A DNA stretch of 64,000 nt. Source: Streptomyces sp. CB02058 (GTDB taxonomy: Bacteria > Actinomycetota > Actinomycetes > Streptomycetales > Streptomycetaceae). The translations under genes and the position numbers were made by a program. The DNA lies in the NCBI RefSeq assembly GCF_001905505.1, contig NZ_LIPG01000001.1, positions 744,001 through 808,000 of the forward strand, given 5' to 3'. Below are positions 1-9,974 of this stretch, in pieces (the first letter of the stretch is position 1; every line of letters starts with the position of its first letter). Under the pieces are notes generated by a model. That model saw only the letters and a list, made by a program, of their open reading frames with translations, was not told the origin of the DNA and did not search any database.

Positions 1-778
1 AGGCGTGCGCCTTCGGGCCGCAGACCGCCATCCAGCCGGAGCGGTATCCCGCGATCCGGTAGTTCTTGGAGAGCCCGTTGAAGGTGAGGACCATCAGGTC
101 GGGGGCGATGGCGGCGGTCGGGGTGTGGGTCGCGCCGTCGTAGAGGATGCGGTCGTAGATCTCGTCGGAGCAGACGACCAGGTTGTGGCGCCGGGCGATC
201 TCCGTCAGCCCGCGCAGCATCTCGTCGTCGTAGACCGCACCCGTCGGGTTGTTCGGGTTGATGATCACCATGGCCTTGGTGCGGTCGGTGATCTTCCGCT
301 CGACGTCCGCGAGGTCCGGCATCCAGTCGGACTGCTCGTCGCAGCGGTAGTGCACGGCCGTGCCGCCGGCCAGCGAGACCGAGGCGGTCCACAGCGGATA
401 GTCCGGGGCGGGGACCAGCACCTCGTCGCCGTCGTCGAGCAGGGCCTGCATCGACATCTGGATCAGCTCGGAGACGCCGTTGCCCAGGTAGATGTCCTCG
501 ACGCCGAGGTCGATGCCCTTGGTCTGGTAGTGCTGCATCACCGCACGGCGTGCGGACAGCAGGCCCTTCGCGTCGCCGTAGCCGTGCGCGCCGGAGAGGT
601 TGCGCAGGATGTCCTCGAGGATCTCCGGCGGGCACTCGAAACCGAACGCGGCGGGGTTGCCCGTGTTGAGCTTGAGGATGCGATGACCCGCCGCTTCGAG
701 CCGCATGGCTTCTTCGAGCACGGGGCCGCGGATCTCGTAACAGACGCCGGAGAGCTTTGTGGACTGGATGACCTGCAT
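1..778 (-). CDS. Pyridoxal-phosphate aminotransferase, AlaT-like (3' end cut by window)
   Basis: A fold-type I PLP aminotransferase, probably the alanine/glutamate-pyruvate type. About 259 N-terminal residues are visible; the family usually has about 400, so the C-terminal part lies off the window. The cofactor-binding features are present: NPNNPTG near residues 174-180, SDEIYD near 204-209, and the Schiff-base lysine in GLSKNYR at about residue 238. The substrate-loop region YEIRGPVLEEA near residue 14 is typical of AlaT-like enzymes. The ATG at 778 is the natural start because the reading begins there with MQVIQSTKLSGV, typical of this family. The exact amino donor is inferred from family resemblance only. 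Confidence 0.88.
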   Translation of the reverse strand, partial: MQVIQSTKLSGVCYEIRGPVLEEAMRLEAAGHRILKLNTGNPAAFGFECPPEILEDILRNLSGAHGYGDAKGLLSARRAVMQHYQTKGIDLGVEDIYLGNGVSELIQMSMQALLDDGDEVLVPAPDYPLWTASVSLAGGTAVHYRCDEQSDWMPDLADVERKITDRTKAMVIINPNNPTGAVYDDEMLRGLTEIARRHNLVVCSDEIYDRILYDGATHTPTAAIAPDLMVLTFNGLSKNYRIAGYRSGWMAVCGPKAHA

Positions 779-976
779 GTCTGCGAGCTTACGACCGTGT
801 TTCACGCGGTGCTCCCGGTTTGCCTGCCGGTTGCTCCCTCCGGGGGCGTCCGGCGGGGCGCCGGGTCTTCCATCGGCATGCCGCCCCGGCCGCGGACCGT
901 GGGAACGGCCGGTCGGGGCGGGGCCGCGGCTTGGAATGCGGGCGTGCGGCGGAGGACCGGGTGAGATGCGCCACGC

Positions 977-1009
977 GGGGGCGCGCACGAAGGGCGTACG
1001 TGCGCCCCC
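977..1009. terminator. Imperfect hairpin downstream of the N-acetyltransferase gene
   Basis: GGGGGCGCGCAC at 977-988 pairs imperfectly with GTGCGCCCCC at 1000-1009. It lies just after the stop of the minus-strand N-acetyltransferase gene. There is no clear U-tract, so the terminator call is tentative. Confidence 0.4.
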
Positions 1010-1026
1010 GGCCCGGGTGCGGCCGG

Positions 1027-1839
1027 TCAGCCGGGCAGCACGGTCCCCTCGGGCAGCCGTACGCCGAAATCGTCCGCCAGTACCCGCAGGACCTCCGCCG
1101 GGCCGCCCAGCTCCCGCTCGGTGACGGTGCCGTCGTCGGCCGTCTCCACCAGCGTCCGCCCGGACAGGGCGCGGTGCAGGCCGGGCAGGGTGCGCTGGGC
1201 GTGGAGCGTCCGCCGGAACGGCGAGCGGGGGTTCGTCGCGATGTGCCAGTTGATGACCTCGTAGTCCGGGGCCTCGAACGGCTCCAGGGTGAACTCGTAC
1301 TGCGGCTCCCAGTAGCCGCCCTTGTCCGCCTGGAGCTCCCACATCTCGAGCGGCCCGTCGTGCGGGGCGTGCACCAGCCGGTGGCGGCGCGGGGTGTCGA
1401 GCAGCTCCGCGTCCACCACCAGCGGGATCGGCTCCAGCAGCGCCCCGTGCGAACCGAAGCCGACGTCGGCCAGCCAGGGGGCGGACTCACCCTCCACGTC
1501 CACCTGCATCAGCATGTGCGTACGGGGCCGGACGTCACCCGGCGCCGCCCCCAGGACCACCCGCGCGGCCAGCAGCGTCACCCGGAAACCGAGCTGGGTC
1601 AGGGCGGCCGCGAGGAGGGTGTTGTGCTCGTAGCAGTAGCCGCCGCGCTCACCGCGGACGAGCTTCCTCTCCAGGTCGGGGAGCGCGAGGGAGGGCGCGC
1701 CGCCGAGGAGGGGTTCCAGATTCTCGAACGGGATGCCCAGCATGTGGGCGCGGTGCACGGACCGCAGCACCTCCACGGTGGGGCGGCGCTCCCCGGACCA
1801 GCCGATGCGGGCGAAGTAGGCGTCGAGGTCGAGTGTCAT
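1027..1839 (-). CDS. nat: Arylamine N-acetyltransferase
   Basis: Transfers acetyl from acetyl-CoA to arylamines or hydrazines by a ping-pong mechanism; cytosolic. The 270-residue length fits the family. The catalytic triad can be read: Cys69 in RGGYCYE, His108 in RTHMLM and Asp125 in WLADVGFG. The ATG at 1839 gives a normal N-terminus (MTLDLDAYFARIGW). The gene stands 82 bases downstream of the amidohydrolase gene on the same strand and could be read with it, but no functional link is evident. Confidence 0.93.
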   Translation of the reverse strand: MTLDLDAYFARIGWSGERRPTVEVLRSVHRAHMLGIPFENLEPLLGGAPSLALPDLERKLVRGERGGYCYEHNTLLAAALTQLGFRVTLLAARVVLGAAPGDVRPRTHMLMQVDVEGESAPWLADVGFGSHGALLEPIPLVVDAELLDTPRRHRLVHAPHDGPLEMWELQADKGGYWEPQYEFTLEPFEAPDYEVINWHIATNPRSPFRRTLHAQRTLPGLHRALSGRTLVETADDGTVTERELGGPAEVLRVLADDFGVRLPEGTVLPG

Positions 1840-1921
1840 GGTCCGACACTACGCAGACACCTCGGGGGTTTCTCAAGTGTCTTCGCGGCACAGGAGATAC
1901 GGGGAACGCGGCCCACGTGTG

Positions 1922-3157
1922 TCAGGCGGCGAGCGCCGATCCGCGCGCGGCGGACACGACCGAACCGCCCTGGACGACACCCGCCACGTTGGCCGGGTCC
2001 GCCAGGAAGCCGATGTCCGTCAGCGGGTCGCCCCGCAGCACCACCAGATCGGCGTGCGCGCCCGGCTCCAGGGTCCCGATGTCGCCCGTCAGGCCAAGGA
2101 GTTCGGCGGCCGTGGAAGTGGCCGCGCGGATCACGTCGATCGGTGCCTGCACCTCGGCGCGTATACGGAACTCCTCGTTCTGATGGCGGTGCATCCCGCC
2201 CAGGAGGTCGCTCCCGTACACCGTCCTGACCCCTCCGCGCGCGGCCCGTTCCAGGGCCGCGAGCCCCTGCCCCAGCACCTCGTCGACCTTGCGGTGGCTG
2301 TCGGCGGGCAGGCCGAACTCGGGGCCCTCCTTCTTGAGCGCCCAGTAGGTCACCAGCGTCGGCACGAGGAACGCGTCGTGCTCGGCGAACAGCCGTACGC
2401 TCTCGTCGTCCAGCAGGTTCCCGTGCTCGATCGACCGGATACCGGCCCGCAGCGCCCGGTTGACCGCGCGCGCGGTGTAGGCGTGCGCGGCGACGTAACG
2501 GTTCGCCGCCTCCGCCTCCTCGACCACGGCGCGCAGCTCGTCCATGGAGTACTGGGTGGAGTCGATGCGGTCGGTGGGCGAGGCCACGCCCCCGGAGGCC
2601 ATCACCTTGAGGTGGTGCGCGCCCTTGCGGAGCTCGTCGCGCGCCGCGGCCCGCACGGCGTCGACGCCGTCGGCGACCCGGCCGAGGCCCGCGCAGCAGG
2701 GGTGGTCGTCGCTGACCCGGGTGCCACGGCCCCGGCTGTCGCCGTGCCCGCCGGTCTGGCTGAGCGCACGGCCGCAGAACAGCAGCCGGGGGCCGCGCAG
2801 CAGCCCCTCCTCCTGGGCGTCGCACAGCCCGTAGTCGGCGCCCGACGCGTCCCGGACGGTGGTGAAGCCCCGGTCGAGCATGCCGCTCATGATCCGGGCG
2901 CTGTGGGCCGCGACGTAACTGGGGGACGAGGACGGCAGCGCGCCGAGGTCGGCGGTGGAGGCCGTCACATGGACATGGGCGTCGATCAGGCCCGGCAGCA
3001 CGTGTGCGCCGGCCAGGTCGACGGACCTGACGCCGTCGGGGGCGCGCAGCCCGGTGCCGGTCTCGACGACGCGCCCGTCGGCGCACCGCAGATCGGCCTC
3101 CTGGTAGTCGCCGGTGGCCACATCGAGCAGGCGGGCGTTGCGCAGCAGCAGGGACAA
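1922..3157 (-). CDS. Metal-dependent amidohydrolase (imidazolonepropionase/prolidase-like)
   Basis: A member of the amidohydrolase superfamily, a TIM-barrel hydrolase of amide or peptide bonds; 411 residues. The metal-ligand elements are visible: HVHVT after the N-terminal beta-sandwich, a lysine in LKVMASGG that probably supplies the carboxylated bridging residue, HAYTARA, IEHGN, and the late Asp in YGSD. The open frame extends to 3475, but a TTG at 3157 preceded by GAGGAG is the likely start, giving SLLLRNARLLDVATGD, the usual first strands. It lies 47 bases after the GAF gene and downstream of the MFS gene. Transport and hydrolysis of one compound is therefore likely; the substrate is unknown. 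Confidence 0.85.
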   Translation of the reverse strand: MSLLLRNARLLDVATGDYQEADLRCADGRVVETGTGLRAPDGVRSVDLAGAHVLPGLIDAHVHVTASTADLGALPSSSPSYVAAHSARIMSGMLDRGFTTVRDASGADYGLCDAQEEGLLRGPRLLFCGRALSQTGGHGDSRGRGTRVSDDHPCCAGLGRVADGVDAVRAAARDELRKGAHHLKVMASGGVASPTDRIDSTQYSMDELRAVVEEAEAANRYVAAHAYTARAVNRALRAGIRSIEHGNLLDDESVRLFAEHDAFLVPTLVTYWALKKEGPEFGLPADSHRKVDEVLGQGLAALERAARGGVRTVYGSDLLGGMHRHQNEEFRIRAEVQAPIDVIRAATSTAAELLGLTGDIGTLEPGAHADLVVLRGDPLTDIGFLADPANVAGVVQGGSVVSAARGSALAA

Positions 3158-3204
3158 GGGGGTCTCCTCGGTGAATCTGGCGTACGGGGTGCGGGTGCCG
3201 GGGG

Positions 3205-3675
3205 TCAGCGGGCGGTGCCGTCCGCCCGCTCGGCGGCGGCGCGCAGGTCGGGGACCGCGCGGGCGGCGAGGGAGCCGAGGACCCGTACGGACTCCTCGTC
3301 GTAACTGCCCTCGGCGTCCAGCACGTTGAGCATGCCCAGCGTGCGGCCGTCCTCGACCACGGGGACGTTGACCACCGCGCCGCAGCCGAGTTCGTCGATG
3401 ACCCGGTGGTCGGCGAAGACCTCGCGCACGGCGGCCCGGTCGGCGCCCAGATAGGGCAGCTGCCGTTCGATGCACTGCTCGAGCCAGCCGCCGGACACCT
3501 CGACGGACTTCTCCCCGCCGACCGGGTACTCGTCCGGGTGGCTGCTGTGGACGCGGTGCAGGACGCGCCGCCCGGGGAGCCAGACGAAGACGGTGAAGAG
3601 GCGGACACCCACGGTCGTGCGGATCTCCTCCTCCAGCGCGGGGAGCAGGCCAGGGGTCGTGGACGTGTCGCTCAT
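3205..3675 (-). CDS. Small GAF-domain protein
   Basis: A single GAF domain of 156 residues with no attached output domain. The C-terminal part GAVVNVPVVEDGRTLGMLNVLDAEG is the typical end of a GAF fold. The ATG at 3675 overlaps the MFS stop by four bases (ATGA), so translation is probably coupled. Small stand-alone GAF proteins often accompany catabolic operons as putative ligand-binding or redox sensors. Here it sits between a transporter and an amidohydrolase. Its ligand cannot be read from sequence. Confidence 0.8.
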   Translation of the reverse strand: MSDTSTTPGLLPALEEEIRTTVGVRLFTVFVWLPGRRVLHRVHSSHPDEYPVGGEKSVEVSGGWLEQCIERQLPYLGADRAAVREVFADHRVIDELGCGAVVNVPVVEDGRTLGMLNVLDAEGSYDEESVRVLGSLAARAVPDLRAAAERADGTAR

Positions 3676-5120
3676 CGGGAGGTCACCTCGGTCGTCTCGG
3701 GGGTGGAGGGGGAAGGGGTGGTCGCTGTGCCGGAGCCGGAGCGCGCCGGGCCGGGTTCGGTGAGTTCCTCCAGGGAGCGTCCCGCCGTGCTGACCCCGAA
3801 GAGCACCGTGCAGATGACGCCGACCGCGAGGACGGCGGTGGTCAGGCCGAAGACACCGGCGAAGCCGAAGCTCGCGGAGGAGACACCGATGATCACCGGG
3901 GCGAGGATGGAGCCGACCCGGCCGAAGGCGCTGGACAGGCCCGTTCCGCTGGCCCTGATCCAGGTCGGGAAGACCTCGGGGGTGTAGGAGTAGACGCCCG
4001 CGTAGGTGCCGTTGAGGAAGAAGGAGAGCACCGCTCCGGCCAGGGTGATCGATGCCGGGGTGGTGGTCTGGCTGAGCCAGAAGGCGCTGAGGGCGGAGCC
4101 GGTGAGATAGAGGGCGATGACGTTCTTGCGGTCGAGCCGCTCGGAGAGCCAGGCCGCGGAGAAGTACCCGGGTATCTGCGCCAGGTAGATGATGATCGAG
4201 AACTCGAAGCTCTTGGTGACGGTGATGCCGCGCTGGATCAGCAGGGTCGGGATCCAGGAGAAGAAGCCGTAGTACGAGAACGTGATCACGAACCAGATCA
4301 GCCAGGTGATCGCCGTGCGGCGGGCCATTCTGCCGCTCCACAGGTACTTCAGCGCACCGAACAGGCCCAGGGCGGGCCGGGCGGGAGCGACCGTGGCCCG
4401 CGCCTTCGCGGTGTCCTCCACCGGTACGGGCGGCAGCGGCTTGCCGATGGCCTTCTCGACCTTGCGTTCGAGGTCGGCGACCACCTGCTCAGCCGCCGCG
4501 ACGTCGCCCCTGGCGAGCAGGTAGCGCGGTGACTCGGGCAGGGAACGCCGCCACCAGAGCAGCATCACCACCGGCAGGGCGGTGATCACCTGGGCGACGC
4601 GCCACCCCTCGGGGACGGTGGGGACGACGAAGCGCCCGATGAGTGCGGCGGCGACGAAACCGAAGGAGAAGAAGCCGGCGAGCGCCCCGACGAACCAGCC
4701 CCGGCGCGCGGCCGGCACGAACTCCGAGAGGAACGGGGCGATGATGGCGCTCTCCGCGCCCGCTCCCGCCCCGGCCAGCACACGGGCCCCCAGGAAGAGT
4801 TCGTAGTTGGGCGCGAAGGCCGCCACCAGGGAGAAGAAGGCGTAGAAGGCGAGCGCCCACATCATCACCTTGCGGCGGCCGATGCGGTCTCCCAGCAGTC
4901 CGGCGGCCACTGCCCCGAAGAGGAAGCCGAAGGGCGACGCGGAGCCGATCAGCCCGAGCGCGCCGTTGCTGAGGTCCCAGGCCTCCTGCGCGCTGGGCAT
5001 CAGGAAGGCGACGACGGCCGAGTCCATCCCGTCGAAGGTGTAGCCGAGGCCGCCGATCAGGAGCAGGGCGTAATGGGGCTTGCTCAGCGGCAGCCGGTCC
5101 AGTCGGGCCAACAGCGTCAT
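3672..5120 (-). CDS. Major facilitator superfamily transporter (sugar/organic-acid porter type)
   Basis: A 482-residue, 12-helix MFS permease. It shows the loop 2-3 signature GDRIGRRKVM, the sixth-helix end SLPESPRYLLARG, and the mirrored SERLDRKN in the second half. The PESPRYL motif is characteristic of sugar-porter and metabolite:H+ symporter families. The open frame extends upstream to 5303, but the ATG at 5120 has a strong GGAGGTG ribosome site five bases before it. It is the first gene of the MFS-GAF-amidohydrolase operon, divergent from an RpiR regulator that probably controls it. The substrate is unassigned. Confidence 0.9.
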   Translation of the reverse strand: MTLLARLDRLPLSKPHYALLLIGGLGYTFDGMDSAVVAFLMPSAQEAWDLSNGALGLIGSASPFGFLFGAVAAGLLGDRIGRRKVMMWALAFYAFFSLVAAFAPNYELFLGARVLAGAGAGAESAIIAPFLSEFVPAARRGWFVGALAGFFSFGFVAAALIGRFVVPTVPEGWRVAQVITALPVVMLLWWRRSLPESPRYLLARGDVAAAEQVVADLERKVEKAIGKPLPPVPVEDTAKARATVAPARPALGLFGALKYLWSGRMARRTAITWLIWFVITFSYYGFFSWIPTLLIQRGITVTKSFEFSIIIYLAQIPGYFSAAWLSERLDRKNVIALYLTGSALSAFWLSQTTTPASITLAGAVLSFFLNGTYAGVYSYTPEVFPTWIRASGTGLSSAFGRVGSILAPVIIGVSSASFGFAGVFGLTTAVLAVGVICTVLFGVSTAGRSLEELTEPGPARSGSGTATTPSPSTPETTEVTSR

Positions 5121-5174
5121 GCCGCACCTCCAGGTCTTCGAGTTGGAGGCAACGTAATATGCAAAATTAAAGAA

Positions 5175-5192
5175 CTGCAATGGTTGTTGCAG
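5175..5192. promoter_or_regulatory. Inverted repeat in the MFS/RpiR divergent promoter region
   Basis: CTGCAA-TGGTTG-TTGCAG is a perfect 6-bp inverted repeat inside an unusually AT-rich stretch (5150-5205) between the divergent MFS and rpiR genes. A second weaker repeat, GTTAC-ACCG-GTAAC, follows near 5205-5218. Position and symmetry make it a candidate operator for the RpiR-family protein. Confidence 0.5.
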
Positions 5193-5333
5193 ATTTTTCT
5201 GATCGTTACACCGGTAACCTGGGCCGGAAACACGGCGGCGAGCGGCGAGCGCGGGCGACTCGCGCGTACGTCTCCCCGCGAGCCGGCCGCGGACCCGCCT
5301 CACGGGGGCCGCGGAGAACAGAGGGAGGGCCCA

Positions 5334-6437
5334 GTGGCGGCAGCAGGATCCGGCGCCGACGGTGACGCGCCCGACGCGGGCGCGGCCCTCGGCCCGGGTG
5401 CCGCCACCGATTCAGGTGCGGCCCACGATCCGGGTGACGGCTTCGAGGCGGGTTCCGCTCCCGGCGCGGGCCAGGCCCGAGGCGCGGGTGCCGCTCCCGC
5501 CGCGGGTGGGGCCCTCGGTCCGGGTGCCGGCTCCGGCGCGGGCGACGGTTTCGATGCGGGGGACAGCTTCGAGGAGTGGCTGCGCGGCCGCCTCCCCGAG
5601 CGTGGTCTGCGCAGCAAGGGCACCGCGGTCCTGGACGTCCTGCTCACACAGCCGCGGCGCGCCTCGTTCGCCTCGACCGCCGATCTGGCGTCCCTGGCGG
5701 GGGTGAACATCGCCACCGTCACCCGCACCGCCCAGGCCCTCGGATTCGCCGGCTGGCCCGCGCTCCAGCAGGAGCTGAGGGCGCGTTACCTCTCCGCGCT
5801 CAGCGCCCCCGACGTCGCGGCGGAGCACCATGCGACGGACGGGGTGGCGGACGCGTCGCTGCGCCGCGACCTCGACAGTCTCGCCCTGCTGACCCGGCGG
5901 CTCGACGGCGGCGCCATCCGGAGGGTCGCCGAGGCGGTCGCGGGCGCGCGGCACACGGTCGTGGTCGCCGACGGCAGCTACGCGGCGACCGGCATCGCCT
6001 TCGCGCACAACGCGCGGCTGGCCGGCTACCGCATCACCGCCATCACCGGCGGGGACGCCCAACTGGCCAATGTCATCTCCGACATGACGGACGAGGACGC
6101 GCTCGTCGCCATCAGCTTCTGGCGGCTCTACGCCAGCACCGTCCTCGCCGCCGGAGAGGCGCACCGGCGCGGCGCCAAGGTGTTCGCCCTCACGGACGCG
6201 GCGAGCCCGGCCCTCACGGAGGCGGCGGACGAGGTCGTGCTCGTCCCCGCCGAGGGCGTCTCGTTCTTCCCCTCGCTCACGGCCGGAACCGCGGTGGTGC
6301 AGGCCGTCGTCGCGGAGCTCGCCGCCATCGACCCCGAGCGGACCCGCCGGGCCATCGAGGCGGCGGAGGCCCAGTGGGACCGCTTCGGACTGCTGCACCG
6401 GCGCCCCCGTCCGCGCAACGGGGGCGCCGACCACTGA
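5334..6437 (+). CDS. RpiR/MurR-family transcriptional regulator with repetitive N-terminal extension
   Basis: An RpiR-type regulator with an N-terminal helix-turn-helix (about residues 79-155, including ASTADLASLAGVNIATVTRTAQALG) and a C-terminal SIS sugar-phosphate-binding domain (about 190-330). The GTG at 5334 is chosen for the upstream GAGGGAGG. The open frame begins further upstream at 5073 without family similarity. The first ~75 residues are an unusual Gly/Ala/Asp/Pro low-complexity extension built from imperfect repeats such as PGDGFEAG and GAGDGFDAG, not part of the family core. It probably represses or activates the divergent MFS operon in response to a phosphorylated or amino sugar. 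Confidence 0.85.
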   Translation: MAAAGSGADGDAPDAGAALGPGAATDSGAAHDPGDGFEAGSAPGAGQARGAGAAPAAGGALGPGAGSGAGDGFDAGDSFEEWLRGRLPERGLRSKGTAVLDVLLTQPRRASFASTADLASLAGVNIATVTRTAQALGFAGWPALQQELRARYLSALSAPDVAAEHHATDGVADASLRRDLDSLALLTRRLDGGAIRRVAEAVAGARHTVVVADGSYAATGIAFAHNARLAGYRITAITGGDAQLANVISDMTDEDALVAISFWRLYASTVLAAGEAHRRGAKVFALTDAASPALTEAADEVVLVPAEGVSFFPSLTAGTAVVQAVVAELAAIDPERTRRAIEAAEAQWDRFGLLHRRPRPRNGGADH

Positions 6438-6458
6438 GGGCCGTCCCGGCGCCGCCCG

Positions 6459-7922
<1,464 letters not shown>

Positions 7923-7950
7923 GCTGGTGACCGCCGGGTTAAAGTGCCCT

Positions 7951-8373
7951 ATGCCCACCCCGGAACCCGCCGCCGTCGCCACCGAACTGCGCAACGCGAT
8001 GGGCAAACTGACCCGGCGCGTGAAGCACGAGGACCGGATTCCGCTCGGCCAGGTCTCCGTGCTCGGCACCCTCGACCGCGACGGGGCCATGACCACCAGC
8101 GACCTGGCGGCGGACCAGCGTGTACGGCCGCAGTCCATGGCCCGCGCGGTCGGGCTGCTCATGGAGCAGGGCCTCGTCGTCCGCAGGGCGCACCCCACGG
8201 ACGGCCGCAAGTCCCTGGTGGAGCTCTCCCCGGCGGGGCGCGCCGCTCTCGACGCGGAGCGCGGGCGCAGGGCGGGCTGGCTCGCCCAGGCCATCGAGCT
8301 CGAACTCACCGGCGAGGAACGCGAGGTGCTGGCGCGCAGCGCCGCCCTGATGGAGCGGCTCGCCGGGCGCTGA
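7951..8373 (+). CDS. MarR-family transcriptional regulator
   Basis: A 140-residue winged-helix regulator of the MarR family. The DNA-binding helix region TTSDLAADQRVRPQSMARAVGLLMEQG is followed by the wing RRAHPTDGRKSLVELS. The ATG at 7951 is the first start giving a full-length family protein; the open frame upstream runs through the tandem repeat and is not coding. It is divergent from enolase and separated from it by the 13-bp repeat array, so it probably controls that promoter and itself. No ligand can be inferred. Confidence 0.88.
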   Translation: MPTPEPAAVATELRNAMGKLTRRVKHEDRIPLGQVSVLGTLDRDGAMTTSDLAADQRVRPQSMARAVGLLMEQGLVVRRAHPTDGRKSLVELSPAGRAALDAERGRRAGWLAQAIELELTGEEREVLARSAALMERLAGR

Positions 8374-8385
8374 GGCTCTTCGGGG

Positions 8386-8910
8386 TCAGTCGCCGGAGCG
8401 CGGCGGCTCGACGCGGGCCAGCCAGGCCGTCAGCAGCGACTCCAGCTGCCCGGCCTCCTCGGGGGACAGGGCGTCGAGCAGCGCGCGCTCGTTCCGCATG
8501 TGCGCCGTGAACGCCTGGTCGATCAGCTGCCGGCCCGCCGGGGTGAGCGCGACGACGCGCCCCCGGCCGTCGGCCGCCGAGCGGCGGCGGGTGACGAGGC
8601 CGTCGCGTTCGAGCCGGTCGATCCGCTTCGTCATGGCGCCCGTCGTGACCATGGTGTGCGCGGCGAGCTCGCCTGGGGCGCGCTCGTAGGGCTCGCCCGC
8701 GCGACGGAGTGCGGCGAGCACGTCGAACTCGCCCTCGCTCAGGCCGTGCCGGCGGTACACGGCGCACAGCTGCTCGGTGAGCAGTGCGCCCAGTCGGTGC
8801 AGCCGCCCGATCACGGCCTGTGGGCGCACATCGAGGTCCGGGCGCTCCCGGGTCCACTCGGCCTGGATCCGGGCCACATGGTCCAGCGGTTCTCCGGGGT
8901 GCTCCTGCAT
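8386..8910 (-). CDS. MarR-family transcriptional regulator of the adjacent exporter
   Basis: A 174-residue MarR-family regulator. The fold includes SEGEFDVLAALRRAGEP, the recognition helix region VTTGAMTKRIDRLERDGLV and the wing RRSAADGRGRVVALT. The ATG at 8910 starts MQEHPGEPLDHV. It converges with the preceding marR gene (13-base gap) and is divergent from the EamA exporter gene. Two CTTCC-NN-GGAAG palindromes in the 30-base gap point to autoregulation and control of the exporter. Confidence 0.9.
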   Translation of the reverse strand: MQEHPGEPLDHVARIQAEWTRERPDLDVRPQAVIGRLHRLGALLTEQLCAVYRRHGLSEGEFDVLAALRRAGEPYERAPGELAAHTMVTTGAMTKRIDRLERDGLVTRRRSAADGRGRVVALTPAGRQLIDQAFTAHMRNERALLDALSPEEAGQLESLLTAWLARVEPPRSGD

Positions 8911-8920
8911 GACTTCACTA

Positions 8921-8959
8921 TAGCTTCCCAGGAAGACATAATGGCTTCCATGGAAGCTA
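8921..8959. promoter_or_regulatory. Twin palindromic operators overlapping the EamA start codon
   Basis: CTTCC-CA-GGAAG at 8924-8935 and CTTCC-AT-GGAAG at 8945-8956 are identical palindromic cores spaced 21 bases apart, two helical turns. The second extends to the perfect 14-bp palindrome GCTTCCATGGAAGC (8944-8957) and covers codons 2-6 of the transporter gene. The outer TAGCTTCC and GGAAGCTA also match. Likely binding sites for the divergent MarR protein; binding would block transcription and possibly initiation. Confidence 0.75.
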
Positions 8960-9846
8960 ATCTGCGCTGGACGCTCGTCACGGCCGTGGCTCCGGTGTCC
9001 TGGGGCACGAACTACTTCGTCACCCACGCCTATCTGCCCGCGGGGGAGCCGCTGTACGGCGCCGCGATCAGGGCGCTGCCCGCCGGGCTGCTGCTCCTCG
9101 CCGTCCGCAGGGAGCTCCCGCGCGGCTCGTGGTGGTGGCGCAGCGCCGTCCTCGGTCTGCTCAACACGGGTGTCTTCTTCGCCCTGGTGTACATCGCCGC
9201 CCAGACGCTCCCGACCAGCCTGGCGTCGACGGTCATGGCGACCTCGCCGATGGTCATGATGGCGGTCGCCTGGGGGCTCGTCGCGGAGCGCCCCCACGCG
9301 CGCCACCTGGCCGGGGCGGTGCTCGGCGCCGGGGGAGTCGCGCTCATGCTGCTCACCGGCACGGCGTCGGCCTCGCCGGGCGGGGTGCTCGCCTCCGTCG
9401 CGGCCATGCTCCTGTCGTCCCTGGGGTACGTCCTCGCCAAGCGCTGGGGCGGCGAGGTCGACGTACTCGCCTCCACGTCCTGGCAGTTGACCGCGGGCGG
9501 GCTGCTGCTGCTGCCGTTCGCCGTGCTCGCCGAGGGTGCGCCGCCGCACCTGGACGGCCCGGCGCTGCTGGGCTTCGCCTATGTCGCCGTGGTGGCGACG
9601 GCCCTCGCCTTCGCCGCCTGGTTCGCCGGCCTGCGGCACCTGCCCGCCGCGACGGTCGGCCTGGTGGGGCTGCTCAACCCGGTCACCGGTGTGCTGCTGG
9701 GCACGCTGGTCGCGGGCGAGGTGCTCACGGCGCGGCAGTTGTGCGGGCTGGCCATGGTGCTGGCCGGAGTGCTTCTCGGGAGGCCGGTGGCCCGCAGGGC
9801 TGTCGATGCCCGCATGTCCTCGCGGATGCGGGGAGCGGCTCGCTGA
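8941..9846 (+). CDS. EamA/DMT-family transporter
   Basis: A drug/metabolite transporter of 301 residues with ten predicted membrane helices arranged as two EamA repeats; the second begins near GGVLASVAAMLLSSLGYVLA. Starts at ATG 8941, six bases after GGAAG; an ATG three codons later is an alternative. The pairing with a divergent MarR regulator and twin operators suggests inducible export of a small toxic compound or metabolite. The substrate cannot be assigned. Confidence 0.9.
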   Translation: MASMEANLRWTLVTAVAPVSWGTNYFVTHAYLPAGEPLYGAAIRALPAGLLLLAVRRELPRGSWWWRSAVLGLLNTGVFFALVYIAAQTLPTSLASTVMATSPMVMMAVAWGLVAERPHARHLAGAVLGAGGVALMLLTGTASASPGGVLASVAAMLLSSLGYVLAKRWGGEVDVLASTSWQLTAGGLLLLPFAVLAEGAPPHLDGPALLGFAYVAVVATALAFAAWFAGLRHLPAATVGLVGLLNPVTGVLLGTLVAGEVLTARQLCGLAMVLAGVLLGRPVARRAVDARMSSRMRGAAR

Positions 9847-9906
9847 CCGGTGGGGCTCGCTGATCGCTGGGCGGCTTGATTTCGCCCCTTGTTGGATCTC
9901 CCCCGG

Positions 9907-9924
9907 ATGCGCAAGCATGCGCAT
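9907..9924. promoter_or_regulatory. Perfect inverted repeat upstream of the secreted protease gene
   Basis: ATGCGCA-AGCA-TGCGCAT, a perfect 7-bp inverted repeat about 50 bases before the protease ATG. It could be an operator or an RNA hairpin in the leader; no known consensus was recognised. Confidence 0.4.
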
Positions 9925-9974
9925 GTCAAACCGGAAGAACTCCGGTCACTGACGCATCTGGAGGGGACCCCCAC

